This document shows positions 1 through 8,881 of a DNA stretch of 64,000 nt, in pieces (position 1 is the stretch's first letter; each line of letters opens with the position of its first letter). Source of the DNA: Anaerotignum faecicola (lineage in GTDB: Bacteria; Bacillota; Clostridia; Lachnospirales; Anaerotignaceae); assembly GCA_024460105.1 (NCBI GenBank), contig JANFXS010000007.1, positions 90,760 to 154,759 of the forward strand, read 5' to 3'. The notes under the pieces are model-generated. The model saw only the letters and a list, made by a program, of their open reading frames with translations. It did not search any database and was not told the DNA's origin. A program made the position numbers and the translations under genes.

Positions 1-2652
1 CTTGACAGGGTAATGAAGTATACCGAAACGTCTGAAAATATTTTTACTGATTTGGATCAGGCGTTTTATACAGAGCCTATTTTAAAAGCAGTAAAAGCAG
101 GAACAATGATAGGAAGCGACAATGCCGTAAGGCCTAAGGAACTTATGACACGCCAGGAGGCAGTTGTTGTTTTGGCTAAGGCGTTGGGCTTTGACGGTTT
201 GCCGACGGAAACAAGCCTTCCGTTTACAGATACAGATGAAATTTCCGATTGGGCAAAAGGATATGTGTCGCAAATGTATTCAAGAGGCTATATAAGCGGA
301 TCTGACAGCGGCGCTTTTAACCCTTCCGCACCGATTTCAAGGGCTGAAGTTGTATCAATGCTAAGTAATTCCATTGAAACTATTGTAACGGAAAACGGCG
401 CTGTTTCTTCAAATAACGGCAAGGATGTAGTAATCAATACTCCCGATGTGGCTTTAAACAACAGCGTTGTCGACGGTGATTTGATATTATCAGAAGGAGT
501 CGGTGAAGGCGACGTTACATTAAATAATGTTACCGTAAAAGGAAGGCTGGTTGTAAGAGGCGGCGGCGTAAATACCGTAAGGCTTGAAAACTGCATCGTT
601 GGAAGTATTTCGGCCGAGAAAAAGAGTTCGCCTGTAAGGATTTTGGAAGAAGGCAGCGTTGTAGGCAATGTAGACGTTAAATCATCGGCGGTTTTGGAAG
701 GAAGCTTTGACGCCGTAAATATATATAATCCTTCCGATTTGACTGTGAGGGGAGATATAGGAACAATAGAAGTTTATGCCAAAGCCGATATAGAAGCAGA
801 AGGAAATATAGAAGCGGTTAATATTAATGAAGGCGCAGCCGAAACATCGGTAAAAGGTGACGGTAAAGTTGAAACCGTAAATATAGGGGCGGAAAATGTT
901 TCCGTGGAAACAGATGATACCAATGTGGTTGTGGAGAAAAATATTTCACAGGCCGTTGTAAAAGGCGAAGCAGTAAAAGGCGGCGAATCAAAATTATCGA
1001 AAGCTGAAAAGTCTGAGCCGGAAAAGGCCGAAGACGATAAAAAAACAGAAACGGAAAGTTCCGATAATGACGACGGCAATTCAGACAGCGAAAGCAGCAG
1101 TTCAAGGTTAAAGATAAAAAATGTGGAGTCGGTAAGCAACAGCTATGTAAGGGTTACATTAAGCAAACCCACGAAGGAAACGCTTACAATAGACGATTTC
1201 AGCATTATCTGTACAGGCGGCGGTTCCGATATGACAATTTTAAGCGTATATACGGACGACAACAAAATATACCATTTAACAACTGCTTATTATAAAGACA
1301 ACACTTATAATTTGCAGGTAAATGTTGACGGTAAATATTTATACAGGGACTTTGTTGTTAAATATGACTGTGCTGAAATAAAATCCGAAAAGGTTGACAG
1401 GATAAGTGAAACGGCAGCTATATTTACATATGTCTCCGATACTCCGGGAACAATGTATTATGCCATTAAAGAACACGGCGCCGCAAGGATGCTGTTTGGC
1501 GGAGATAATGAGCCTTCCGCAGAAGAACTGATAAAAACAGGCGCTAAAGTTGATATGGCGCTTGAGTTAAACGCCATAGAAATAGGCGGCCTTAAAGCAG
1601 AAACACCTTATACGCTATATTATGTGGCTGTAGACGTAAAAAACAGGGTTACGCCCGTAAAGCAGATTGAAATTACTCCTGATGTTAAGCCTCCTGTGGA
1701 AGAGGGAGCATATCAGATTTTGGAGGTTGTCCCCAATTATAATGAAAAAGGCGACTTCTTTGATGAAAATTATTGGTATACAGTAACTTTCGACAAGCCT
1801 GTGGCAGAAGAACTTACGCTTGACAATTTTGTATTGACATGCCCTGCACAGGACGATTTAACTTTAGGCAGGGTTGAAAAAGTAAACGATACAACCTACA
1901 ATGTTTATATGAAGGTCGGGTCTATACCGAAGGATGGGAACACATTTACAATGGTTGTAACATTTGCGGACGGCAAAACTGCAAGCAAGGACTTTTATTT
2001 TAATACGCAGGCTCCCGAGATAACATTATTAAATATAGAACGCAATTCCGAAACATCGATAAACGTTGAATTTGAATCAAGCAAAGGCGGATATTTGTAT
2101 TACAAGGTTTATAATGAAAGCGATTACGGTTTTGATTCAACAGAGCCTAAGAACCCTGACGATATATTTGCAACAGGAAACAAAATCGAGCTTAAATACG
2201 GTTTAAACAACCCGCTCAAAGATATTGAAGCCACAGCAGGCCAGAGGTTTTGCTTTGCAACTGAAAATGTATCGGGCAACCGTTCAAATACATTCGATTA
2301 CAGCAAACCTATAGAAGATTACAGCATGGTTTCGCCTGAACCCGAGCCTGATCCTGAAAAATTAAAGATTACAGATGTTACTGTGGAAGCCGATGGCGAC
2401 GGAAGGCAAACCGTTCTTATAACTTTCAGCAAAAAAATCGATATTTTGTTCGATATATCATCTAATGACATCACTTTTGTGGGAATGGGTAAACAGGCTT
2501 ATGAAAGGCAGGCTATCGACGAAGACGAATATGGGCTCAGCGATAAAATGTCGCTTAAATTCCTGGATCCGTCAGTTTCATTGCCGAGCGGGGAGAATAC
2601 CGTTATGATTATGGTAGACGGTACAGCTCTAACATTTAACTTTACTGTATAA
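1..2652 (+). CDS. SLH-domain cell-surface protein, 5' truncated by window edge
   Basis: The reading frame is open to the first base of the window, so the signal peptide and probably one SLH repeat lie upstream. About 880 codons are visible. Residues 1-120 hold S-layer homology repeats (for example the segments around AVRPKELMTRQEAVVVLAKA and AFNPSAPISRAEVVSMLS), which bind pyruvylated secondary cell-wall polymer in this family. Next comes a glycine/valine-rich repetitive stretch, roughly 130-310, that looks like a beta-roll or beta-helix. A Lys/Glu/Asp/Ser-rich linker follows at about 320-365, and then three Ig/FN3-like modules run to the C terminus. It is likely an exported wall-anchored protein of unknown ligand. 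A hairpin terminator follows directly. Confidence 0.85.
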   Translation, partial: LDRVMKYTETSENIFTDLDQAFYTEPILKAVKAGTMIGSDNAVRPKELMTRQEAVVVLAKALGFDGLPTETSLPFTDTDEISDWAKGYVSQMYSRGYISGSDSGAFNPSAPISRAEVVSMLSNSIETIVTENGAVSSNNGKDVVINTPDVALNNSVVDGDLILSEGVGEGDVTLNNVTVKGRLVVRGGGVNTVRLENCIVGSISAEKKSSPVRILEEGSVVGNVDVKSSAVLEGSFDAVNIYNPSDLTVRGDIGTIEVYAKADIEAEGNIEAVNINEGAAETSVKGDGKVETVNIGAENVSVETDDTNVVVEKNISQAVVKGEAVKGGESKLSKAEKSEPEKAEDDKKTETESSDNDDGNSDSESSSSRLKIKNVESVSNSYVRVTLSKPTKETLTIDDFSIICTGGGSDMTILSVYTDDNKIYHLTTAYYKDNTYNLQVNVDGKYLYRDFVVKYDCAEIKSEKVDRISETAAIFTYVSDTPGTMYYAIKEHGAARMLFGGDNEPSAEELIKTGAKVDMALELNAIEIGGLKAETPYTLYYVAVDVKNRVTPVKQIEITPDVKPPVEEGAYQILEVVPNYNEKGDFFDENYWYTVTFDKPVAEELTLDNFVLTCPAQDDLTLGRVEKVNDTTYNVYMKVGSIPKDGNTFTMVVTFADGKTASKDFYFNTQAPEITLLNIERNSETSINVEFESSKGGYLYYKVYNESDYGFDSTEPKNPDDIFATGNKIELKYGLNNPLKDIEATAGQRFCFATENVSGNRSNTFDYSKPIEDYSMVSPEPEPDPEKLKITDVTVEADGDGRQTVLITFSKKIDILFDISSNDITFVGMGKQAYERQAIDEDEYGLSDKMSLKFLDPSVSLPSGENTVMIMVDGTALTFNFTV

Positions 2653-2706
2653 AATTATAACAGTATCTGTTTTTTATAATTTAATAACGGGTTTATTAAT
2701 TTAAGG

Positions 2707-2750
2707 CTAATGCTGTCCGATAAGAATTTTTCGGACAGCATTAGTATTTT
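2707..2750 (+). terminator. Intrinsic terminator after SLH protein
   Basis: A perfect 14-bp inverted repeat (CTAATGCTGTCCGA and its complement) with a 10-base loop is followed by TATTTTATA. It lies 55 bases after the SLH stop codon and may also stop transcription from the convergent ABC operon. Confidence 0.85.
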
Positions 2751-2866
2751 ATATGCGGTTTTAAAAATAATTTTAAGCAGGGTTTTACAAAATGAATAAT
2801 ATTAAGGGATTTTTATATTTACGGCGTTTAAAGTACGGAATTTTGCAAGGCTTTATATTAAGGATT

Positions 2867-3679
2867 TTATTCACGCCATTTTGAAATTTTCTTTTCTAAG
2901 ACAACTATGCTCTTATAAAGCAGCGCCGAAAGTACGGCAAGTATAACAACCGAAAGCATAACCCAGTCAAGCTTAAATATTTGGCTTCCGTATACAATCA
3001 GATATCCGAGGCCTGCTTTTGAAACAAGCAGTTCTCCAACTATTACGCCTACAAAAGACAAGCCTACATTAATTTTTAATGCGCTTATCATGTTAGGAAC
3101 GGAGGCCGGAAGTATAACTTTAGTTAAAACCTGTTTTTTTGTTCCTCCAAAAGTATATATAAGTTTTATTTTATCGGAATCAACTTCTATAAATCCGTTA
3201 AATACGCTTAAAATAGTAACAATAACAGATGTAAGAAGGGCGGTTGCGATAATTGACGACATGTTGTTTCCGAGCCAGACAATCATAATTGGGGCAAGCG
3301 CTGTTTTAGGAAGGCTGTTCAGTACTACAAGGTATGGTTCGAGAACTTTGTTTATAAAACTGTTCCACCAAAGCAGTACGGCAACGGCAATGCCGATTAT
3401 CGTTCCAAGTACAAATCCGATTATGGTTTCAAAGAGAGTTACGCCGATATGGACAAATATGCTTCCCGATTTTGTAAGCTCAACGGCTGCGAGCGCTATC
3501 CTTGACGGCTGACTGAATATAAACGGATCTATAATTTCAAATTGGGCGGCAAATTCCCAAATTAAAATAAAAAATACCAGAATAGAAATTTGGCACAGTC
3601 GGATATGTTTCTTTTGCCGGTCAAGTCCGTTTAGAAATTGCCGTTGGGCTTCAGATACGTTTTGACTATTCATGTACAT
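2867..3679 (-). CDS. ABC transporter permease, NitT/TauT (SsuC/TauC-like) family
   Basis: A protein of about 270 residues with several hydrophobic segments and the EAA-type cytoplasmic loop of BPD permeases (FGGTKKQVLTKVILPASVPN). It is the membrane channel of an importer of the nitrate/sulfonate/taurine/thiamine-precursor class. Substrate cannot be read from the sequence. The start is either ATG at 3679 or ATG at 3673; AAGGAGC lies 4 and 10 bases upstream respectively. The start overlaps the 3' end of the ATPase gene, so translation is probably coupled. A longer open frame reaches 3730 but lacks a ribosome binding site. No substrate-binding protein gene is adjacent. Confidence 0.85.
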   Translation of the reverse strand: MYMNSQNVSEAQRQFLNGLDRQKKHIRLCQISILVFFILIWEFAAQFEIIDPFIFSQPSRIALAAVELTKSGSIFVHIGVTLFETIIGFVLGTIIGIAVAVLLWWNSFINKVLEPYLVVLNSLPKTALAPIMIVWLGNNMSSIIATALLTSVIVTILSVFNGFIEVDSDKIKLIYTFGGTKKQVLTKVILPASVPNMISALKINVGLSFVGVIVGELLVSKAGLGYLIVYGSQIFKLDWVMLSVVILAVLSALLYKSIVVLEKKISKWRE

Positions 3680-4415
3680 CAAGCTCCTTCCATATTTTGT
3701 TAAAGTAATAATTAAACTCTTTGGCTTCACGGCTTTTTATCGGAGTACGTTCAGGAATGTTAAGCTCTATGCTGTGTGTAGCTTTTAATGTTGCCGGCCT
3801 TGAAGAGAGCACAAATACCCTGTCGCTTGTGGCAACGGCTTCTGATATATCGTGTGTGACAAGTATTGCAGTCTTTTTTTCATCGCGTATAATAGAACTT
3901 ATCTCGTCCGAAACATAAAGCCGCGTTTGATAGTCCAAGGCGCTGAAAGGCTCGTCAAGCAAAAGTATATCGGGGTTCATTGCAAGAGTCCTTATGAGGG
4001 CGGCTCTTTGGCGCATACCGCCGCTTAACTGGGAAGGACGGCTGTATATAAAATCTCCAAGGCCGTACTTTCTGAGGAGCTCTTTAACTTCTTCTTTTTT
4101 TTCTTCCGTGAGAGCTTTGTTAATTTCCAGTCCCAGACATGCGTTGCTTAATATGCTACGCCATTCAAAAAGATAATCCTTTTGGAGCATATATCCGATA
4201 GTGCTGCCGTGCTTAATATCTATATGTCCCGAAGTGGGCTCCAAGAGCCCCGCAAGCATTGAAAGTATAGTTGATTTGCCACAGCCGGAAGGGCCAACTA
4301 TACTTACAAATTCGCCTTCGTTTATACACAAGGATAAATCTTTGACAGCGGCCGTTTCACCGTTTTCACTGTGGTAAACAAGATTAAGGTCTTTTATTTC
4401 AACAATAGGCTGCAT
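3666..4415 (-). CDS. ABC transporter ATP-binding protein, NitT/TauT (SsuB/TauB-like) family
   Basis: A cytoplasmic ATPase subunit of 249 residues. Walker A is GPSGCGKST (residues 41-49), the signature is LSGGMRQR near residue 130, Walker B is ILLLDEPFSALD near 152, and the switch histidine is in LVTHDISEA. It would energise the permease encoded immediately downstream in the same operon. AGGAGG lies 10 bases before the ATG. The gene diverges from the steroid-dehydrogenase-like gene across about 180 bases of AT-rich DNA. The SsuB/TauB resemblance is from the overall pattern. Taurine, sulfonate, nitrate and pyrimidine precursors all remain possible substrates. Confidence 0.88.
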   Translation of the reverse strand: MQPIVEIKDLNLVYHSENGETAAVKDLSLCINEGEFVSIVGPSGCGKSTILSMLAGLLEPTSGHIDIKHGSTIGYMLQKDYLFEWRSILSNACLGLEINKALTEEKKEEVKELLRKYGLGDFIYSRPSQLSGGMRQRAALIRTLAMNPDILLLDEPFSALDYQTRLYVSDEISSIIRDEKKTAILVTHDISEAVATSDRVFVLSSRPATLKATHSIELNIPERTPIKSREAKEFNYYFNKIWKELDVHE

Positions 4416-4550
4416 TACGGCAAAACCTCCTGCTTTTTTCTATTATTATATTTTGAAAAGCATATTTTTGTGATTGGATAGGCATATTATTAAAATTATT
4501 TTTAAAAGAAGCTTTTGTTAAAATATAAATAAGGTATTTTAAAACTTTTT

Positions 4551-4579
4551 TTGTTTTGATCCGTAAAGCTGTTTATAAT
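4551..4579 (+). promoter_or_regulatory. Candidate sigma-A promoter for the SDR gene
   Basis: TTGTTT and TATAAT are separated by exactly 17 bases, and the -10 box ends 20 bases before the chosen ATG. The -35 matches four of six consensus positions. Confidence 0.55.
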
Positions 4580-4599
4580 ATAATTTAGGAGGGATGTAT

Positions 4600-5400
4600 A
4601 TGCGTCTAAAAAATAAAGTTGTTGTCGTAACCGCTTCCACAAGAGGAATAGGGCTTGCGATTGTAAAAGCTTTTGCATGCGAGGGTGCGACAGTATATAT
4701 GGGAGCCCGTAATCTTGAAAGGGCAAAGGCTGTTGCCGATGAATTAAATAAAAACGGAGCATCGGTAAAATACGTGTATAATGATGCGACTGAGGATGAA
4801 ACATATGTTTCTATGATTGAAGAAGTTGTCAAAAACGAGGGGCATATTGATATTCTTGTAAATAATTTCGGAACTTCAAATCCAAGGACAGATCTTGATA
4901 TAGCAAATACAAAGCCTGAAGACTTTATAAGCACAGTTACAATAAATTTAAAAAGCGTATTTATAACAAGCCAGGCGGCAATAAAATATATGCGTAAAAA
5001 CGGAGGCGGCAGTATAATAAATATTTCATCTATAGGCGGCGGCGTGCCGGACATATCTCAAATTGGATATGGAACTTCAAAAGCCGCCATAAACTATTTA
5101 ACAAAGTTGATAGCGGTGCATGAAGCGCGAAATAACATAAGGTGCAATGCAATAATGCCGGGCATGACGGCTACCGACGCTGTTAAAGACGCTTTGAACG
5201 ACAGTTTTAAAGAACTGTTCCTTAAACATACGCCTATTAAAAGAATGGGGCTTCCGGAAGAAATTGCATCTGCGGCAGTTTATTTTGCGAGCGACGAATC
5301 TAAGTACACGACAGGGCAGATCCTTGCCGTTTCGGGAGGGTTCGGTCTTGCAACGCCGGTTTTCGGAGACTTGGCTGATAACGCCAATTCGCGCGGTTAA
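4600..5400 (+). CDS. Short-chain dehydrogenase resembling bile-acid 7-alpha-hydroxysteroid dehydrogenase
   Basis: A classical SDR of 266 residues. It has the nucleotide-binding motif TASTRGIG (11-18), NNFG at 88-91, and the catalytic Ser144, Tyr157 and Lys161 with the usual spacing. The wider pattern matches clostridial NADP-dependent 7-alpha-HSDH as I remember it: STRGIG rather than GGxxGIG, VPDIS before the YxxSK motif, ARNNIRCNA..PG, and a C-terminal GGF-L-TP. Such enzymes oxidise the 7-alpha-hydroxyl of primary bile acids to a 7-keto group. Arg37 after the second beta strand fits NADP use. The ATG at 4600 is preferred over 4594 because TAGGAGGG ends directly before 4594. Generic ketoreductase is the alternative. 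Confidence 0.75.
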   Translation: MRLKNKVVVVTASTRGIGLAIVKAFACEGATVYMGARNLERAKAVADELNKNGASVKYVYNDATEDETYVSMIEEVVKNEGHIDILVNNFGTSNPRTDLDIANTKPEDFISTVTINLKSVFITSQAAIKYMRKNGGGSIINISSIGGGVPDISQIGYGTSKAAINYLTKLIAVHEARNNIRCNAIMPGMTATDAVKDALNDSFKELFLKHTPIKRMGLPEEIASAAVYFASDESKYTTGQILAVSGGFGLATPVFGDLADNANSRG

Positions 5401-5712
5401 TATTTAATAAGACATTACTGTTCAATAAACGGATTTTGATATTTAAAATATTTGATTTGTAAACTCTCATAACAATATGGGCCATAGAGTTTCGGACGTG
5501 CATAGAAAAGTACAGCCGCACATAAATAATTGGATTATATGATTTCGGAGATAAAACAAATGGTTAGCATAATAAGTTAACCGCTGTTATAAGACGGACG
5601 TATATTTAATTGTTCCGATAAAATTTTTTTGCCGCGGCACTTTAAATGATATTAAACCGGTGATATAATATTTTATGTTGTTATAAGATAATTTTGAAAG
5701 GTAGTGAAAATC
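5401..5712 (+). other. Intergenic stretch, no gene seen
   Basis: This is 312 bases of AT-rich DNA with stops in all frames and no convincing ribosome binding site until AAAGGTAGTGA before mrp. A -10-like TATAAT sits near 5665, about 50 bases before the mrp start. No RNA family was recognised. Confidence 0.5.
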
Positions 5713-6537
5713 ATGAGCGAAAACTGTTCGCATAACTGTTCGTCATGTGGTGAGAATTGCAGTGAGAGGACAGCTGAAAGCCTTTTGGCCGAACCCAACA
5801 AGCACAGTAATATTAAAAAGGTGATAGGAATTGTAAGCGGAAAAGGCGGCGTTGGGAAATCGCTTGTAACATCGCTGCTTGCAAGCGGCATGCAGAGAAA
5901 AGGATATAAGTGCGCCGTTATGGATGCAGATATCACTGGGCCGTCGATTCCCAAATCTTTTGGAATAAAGTCTAAAGCCACAGCAAATGAAGACGGCATG
6001 TTTCCGGTTGAAAGTATGAGCGGTATTAAAGTTATGAGCGTTAACTTAATACTTGAAAACGAAACAGACCCTGTTGTTTGGAGAGGGCCTATATTAGCAG
6101 GCGTTGTTAAGCAGTTTTGGAGCGAAGTTATATGGGGCGATATAGACTATATGTTTGTGGACATGCCTCCGGGAACCGGAGACGTTCCTTTGACTGTTTT
6201 CCAAAGCCTTCCAGTCGACGGGATAATTGTCGTTACAAGCCCTCAGGAACTTGTGTCGATGATTGTTGAAAAGGCTGTAAATATGGCTAAAAAAATGGAT
6301 ATACCTATTATCGGGCTCGTTGAGAACATGAGCTATTTTATATGCCCTGACTGCGGCAAAAAAATATATATTTATGGAGAAAGCAAAGCCGATGAAATAG
6401 GGCGTTCAAACGATATTGACGTGCTTGGCAAGCTTCCTATGGATCCGATTGTCGCTCAGTCGTGCGACGAAGGGGAAATAGAAACTATAAATTGCACATT
6501 TTTGAATAGAGCGTATGAAAAGATAGAAAAATTGTAA
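5713..6537 (+). CDS. mrp: Mrp/NBP35-family P-loop iron-sulfur carrier ATPase
   Basis: A protein of 274 residues with an N-terminal cysteine cluster, C-x3-C-x2-C-x3-C, which in this family can hold a 4Fe-4S cluster. A deviant Walker A follows (GKGGVGKS near residue 44), then the Mrp signature DMPPGTGD and a CPDCGKK pair in the C-terminal half that bridges the dimer. ApbC/Nbp35 proteins bind and hand over Fe-S clusters in the cytosol. The ATG at 5713 is chosen because AAAGGTAGTGA ends just upstream. An in-frame GTG at 5704 overlaps that ribosome binding site. The gene is followed by its own terminator, so it is probably monocistronic. Confidence 0.9.
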   Translation: MSENCSHNCSSCGENCSERTAESLLAEPNKHSNIKKVIGIVSGKGGVGKSLVTSLLASGMQRKGYKCAVMDADITGPSIPKSFGIKSKATANEDGMFPVESMSGIKVMSVNLILENETDPVVWRGPILAGVVKQFWSEVIWGDIDYMFVDMPPGTGDVPLTVFQSLPVDGIIVVTSPQELVSMIVEKAVNMAKKMDIPIIGLVENMSYFICPDCGKKIYIYGESKADEIGRSNDIDVLGKLPMDPIVAQSCDEGEIETINCTFLNRAYEKIEKL

Positions 6538-6542
6538 AATAT

Positions 6543-6582
6543 GTCTGCTGTCCATGCTTAATGGGCGGCAGACTTATTATTT
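6543..6582 (+). terminator. Intrinsic terminator after mrp
   Basis: GTCTGC pairs with GCAGAC and further inner bases pair imperfectly around a short loop. The hairpin is followed by TTATTATTTTT. It separates mrp from the purine genes. Confidence 0.75.
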
Positions 6583-6677
6583 TTAACTATTGATATGTTT
6601 ATATAATTTGTGTAAAATATTAACTGGACAGCATTTGCTGTTTTTAGATTATTTTATTTAATTTTAGGGGGAGAATA

Positions 6678-7382
6678 ATGGAAAAGCTTGCCATGCTTTA
6701 CGAAGGGAAAGCAAAAAAAGTGTTTGAAACAGACGATAAAAGCCGGCTTATAGTCGAATATAAGGATGACGCTACGGCTTTTAACGGGCTGAAAAAGGGG
6801 TCGATACTCGGCAAAGGCATCATTAACAACAAGATGACGAACATCGTTTTTAAATATCTTGAAGAAAACGGTGTGGAAACACATTTTGTCGAAGAGTTGG
6901 GCGATAGACAGACCCTTGTAAAAAAGGTTGAAATAGTACCGCTTGAGGTTATTGTCAGAAATATTGCGGCTGGCAGTTTCTCAAATAAATTTGGCGTTGA
7001 GGAGGGCAAAGAGCTTTTAAATCCTGTAATTGAGTTTTCATATAAAAATGATGCGCTTGGCGATCCGATGATTAACGACATGCAGATTTTAGCGATAGGC
7101 CTTGCATCAAAAGAAGAACTCGCATCAGTTTCAAAACAGGCGCTTAAGATAAACGAACTTTTAAAAGACTACTTCTTTAAAAGAGGAATAACGCTTGTTG
7201 ATTTTAAAATTGAATTTGGCAGATACAATGGTAAAGTTATATTGGCGGATGAGATTTCACCCGATACCTGTAGGCTTTGGGACAACAAAACCAATGAAAA
7301 ACTTGACAAAGACCGTTTCCGCCGGGATCTCGGCGGTGTTGAAGAAGCTTATGAAGAAGTATGGAGAAGGATAACGATATGA
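6678..7382 (+). CDS. purC: Phosphoribosylaminoimidazole-succinocarboxamide (SAICAR) synthase
   Basis: The 234-residue length is normal for bacterial PurC. It ligates aspartate to CAIR with ATP in purine biosynthesis. Recognisable parts are the N-terminal [14 protein letters not shown], the family block [16 protein letters not shown], and DFKIEFGR followed by [21 protein letters not shown] sits 6 bases before the ATG. The stop codon overlaps the purF start in an ATGA arrangement, so purC, purF and purB form one coupled unit. I saw no purine riboswitch in the 100 bases upstream. Confidence 0.97.
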   Translation: MEKLAMLYEGKAKKVFETDDKSRLIVEYKDDATAFNGLKKGSILGKGIINNKMTNIVFKYLEENGVETHFVEELGDRQTLVKKVEIVPLEVIVRNIAAGSFSNKFGVEEGKELLNPVIEFSYKNDALGDPMINDMQILAIGLASKEELASVSKQALKINELLKDYFFKRGITLVDFKIEFGRYNGKVILADEISPDTCRLWDNKTNEKLDKDRFRRDLGGVEEAYEEVWRRITI

Positions 7383-8881
7383 GCGGAAATAATATAAATA
7401 AAACTGATCTGATTGATGATGTTAATGTTGTTGAAGAAGACGTTTTAAAAGAAGAATGCGGAGTTTTTGGAATTTATAATAATAACGACGATTTGGAGGT
7501 CGGAAAACTGACATACTACGGCCTTTATGCACTGCAGCACAGAGGGCAGGAAAGCTGCGGTATAGCTGTTACTGACGATACTGTTGTTAAGCAGTATAAG
7601 GATATGGGGCTTGTGCCTGAAGTATTCAGCCCGGATATACTTGAAAAGCTTACCGGCAATATTGCCGTGGGACATGTGCGCTATTCAACGGCAGGCGGAA
7701 GCATGCGCCAAAATGCGCAGCCGCTTGTTTCAAGGTATTTAAAAGGCGCTTTAACTATCAGCCACAACGGCAACCTTGTGAACGCATATGAGATAAGGGA
7801 ACAGTTTGAAAAAGAAGGATTTATATTCCAGACAACAATAGATTCGGAAGTTTTAGCGCTTGTAATTGCGCGTGAAAGGGTTAAAAACGATTCTATTGAA
7901 GAAGCCGTTGCAAAAATGATGGATATAGTCGAAGGTTCTTATTCTCTGCTTGTAATGAGTCCTAAAAAACTGATAGGATGCCGAGATCCTTATGGATTCA
8001 GGCCTCTTGTAATAGGCAAAATAGATAATTCGTATGTGCTGGCGTCGGAGTCATGCGCTCTTGACGCTGTGGGCGCTAAATTTATACGCGATGTGGAACC
8101 GGGCGAAATTGTAATTATAGACGAAAACGGTATGCGCTCAGATAAACGCCGCTGTAAAACAAAAGATACTGCCCTTTGTATTTTTGAGTATATTTATTTT
8201 GCGCGTTCCGACAGCTATATTGACGGTGTGAGCGTTTATGAATCACGAAAGGCAGCCGGAAGGCAGCTTGCTATTGAACATCCTGTTGACGGCGATCTTG
8301 TAATAGGAGTTCCGGACAGCGGAATTGATGCGGCTATCGGTTATGCCGAGCAGTCGGGGATACCATACGGTTTAGGGCTTGTTAAAAACAGATACATAGG
8401 GCGCACATTCATCAGCCCTACACAATCCGCTCGTGAGGACGGCGTTAAAGTTAAGCTTAACGCTCTTAGGCAAAGTGTAGAAGGTAAAAGAGTTATCATG
8501 ATTGACGACTCGATTGTAAGGGGAACGACTGTTGCAAGGCTTGTCAAGATACTTAGGGACGCCGGTGCAAAAGAAGTTCATATGCGTATCAGCAGCCCGC
8601 CGTTTTTATGGCCATGCTACTATGGAACAGACGTGCCGTCTAAAGATAAATTAATTGCATGCAAATACCCTATTGAAGAAATAGCGAAAGTCGTTGGCGT
8701 TGACAGCCTTGGGTATCTTGGAACAGAGAATCTCCATAATATTGCAAAAGGATCAAAATGCGGTTTCTGCGATGCATGCTTTACGGGCAGATACCCTACG
8801 CCAGTACCGAAACATGTAAACGAGGAGGAACTTGAAAATGCGCCGGAAATACGAAAGTCCCCTAAATTCACGATATGCTAG
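7379..8881 (+). CDS. purF: Amidophosphoribosyltransferase
   Basis: A protein of 500 residues catalysing the first committed step of purine synthesis, PRPP plus glutamine to phosphoribosylamine. The catalytic N-terminal cysteine is expected after propeptide removal at [10 protein letters not shown], about residue 28, which places it in the Bacillus-type class with a propeptide. The glutaminase domain includes HRGQESCGI and [10 protein letters not shown]. The PRPP loop is [14 protein letters not shown]-terminal cysteines ([10 protein letters not shown] and upstream partners) fit the 4Fe-4S cluster of this class. The ATG at 7379 has GGAGAAGG 8 bases upstream and overlaps the purC stop. Confidence 0.97.
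   Translation: MSGNNINKTDLIDDVNVVEEDVLKEECGVFGIYNNNDDLEVGKLTYYGLYALQHRGQESCGIAVTDDTVVKQYKDMGLVPEVFSPDILEKLTGNIAVGHVRYSTAGGSMRQNAQPLVSRYLKGALTISHNGNLVNAYEIREQFEKEGFIFQTTIDSEVLALVIARERVKNDSIEEAVAKMMDIVEGSYSLLVMSPKKLIGCRDPYGFRPLVIGKIDNSYVLASESCALDAVGAKFIRDVEPGEIVIIDENGMRSDKRRCKTKDTALCIFEYIYFARSDSYIDGVSVYESRKAAGRQLAIEHPVDGDLVIGVPDSGIDAAIGYAEQSGIPYGLGLVKNRYIGRTFISPTQSAREDGVKVKLNALRQSVEGKRVIMIDDSIVRGTTVARLVKILRDAGAKEVHMRISSPPFLWPCYYGTDVPSKDKLIACKYPIEEIAKVVGVDSLGYLGTENLHNIAKGSKCGFCDACFTGRYPTPVPKHVNEEELENAPEIRKSPKFTIC

Noticed and set aside
774..1139. Long minus-strand open frames opposite the SLH protein gene
   Set aside because: Serine/phenylalanine-rich shadows of the repetitive acidic coding strand, with no ribosome binding sites.
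4539..5054. Minus-strand open frame opposite the SDR gene
   Set aside because: The sense strand encodes a complete SDR with catalytic residues; the antisense frame has no ribosome binding site.
6582..6677. Purine riboswitch upstream of purC
   Set aside because: The leader is under 100 bases and shows none of the conserved purine aptamer loops; only the mrp terminator hairpin was found.
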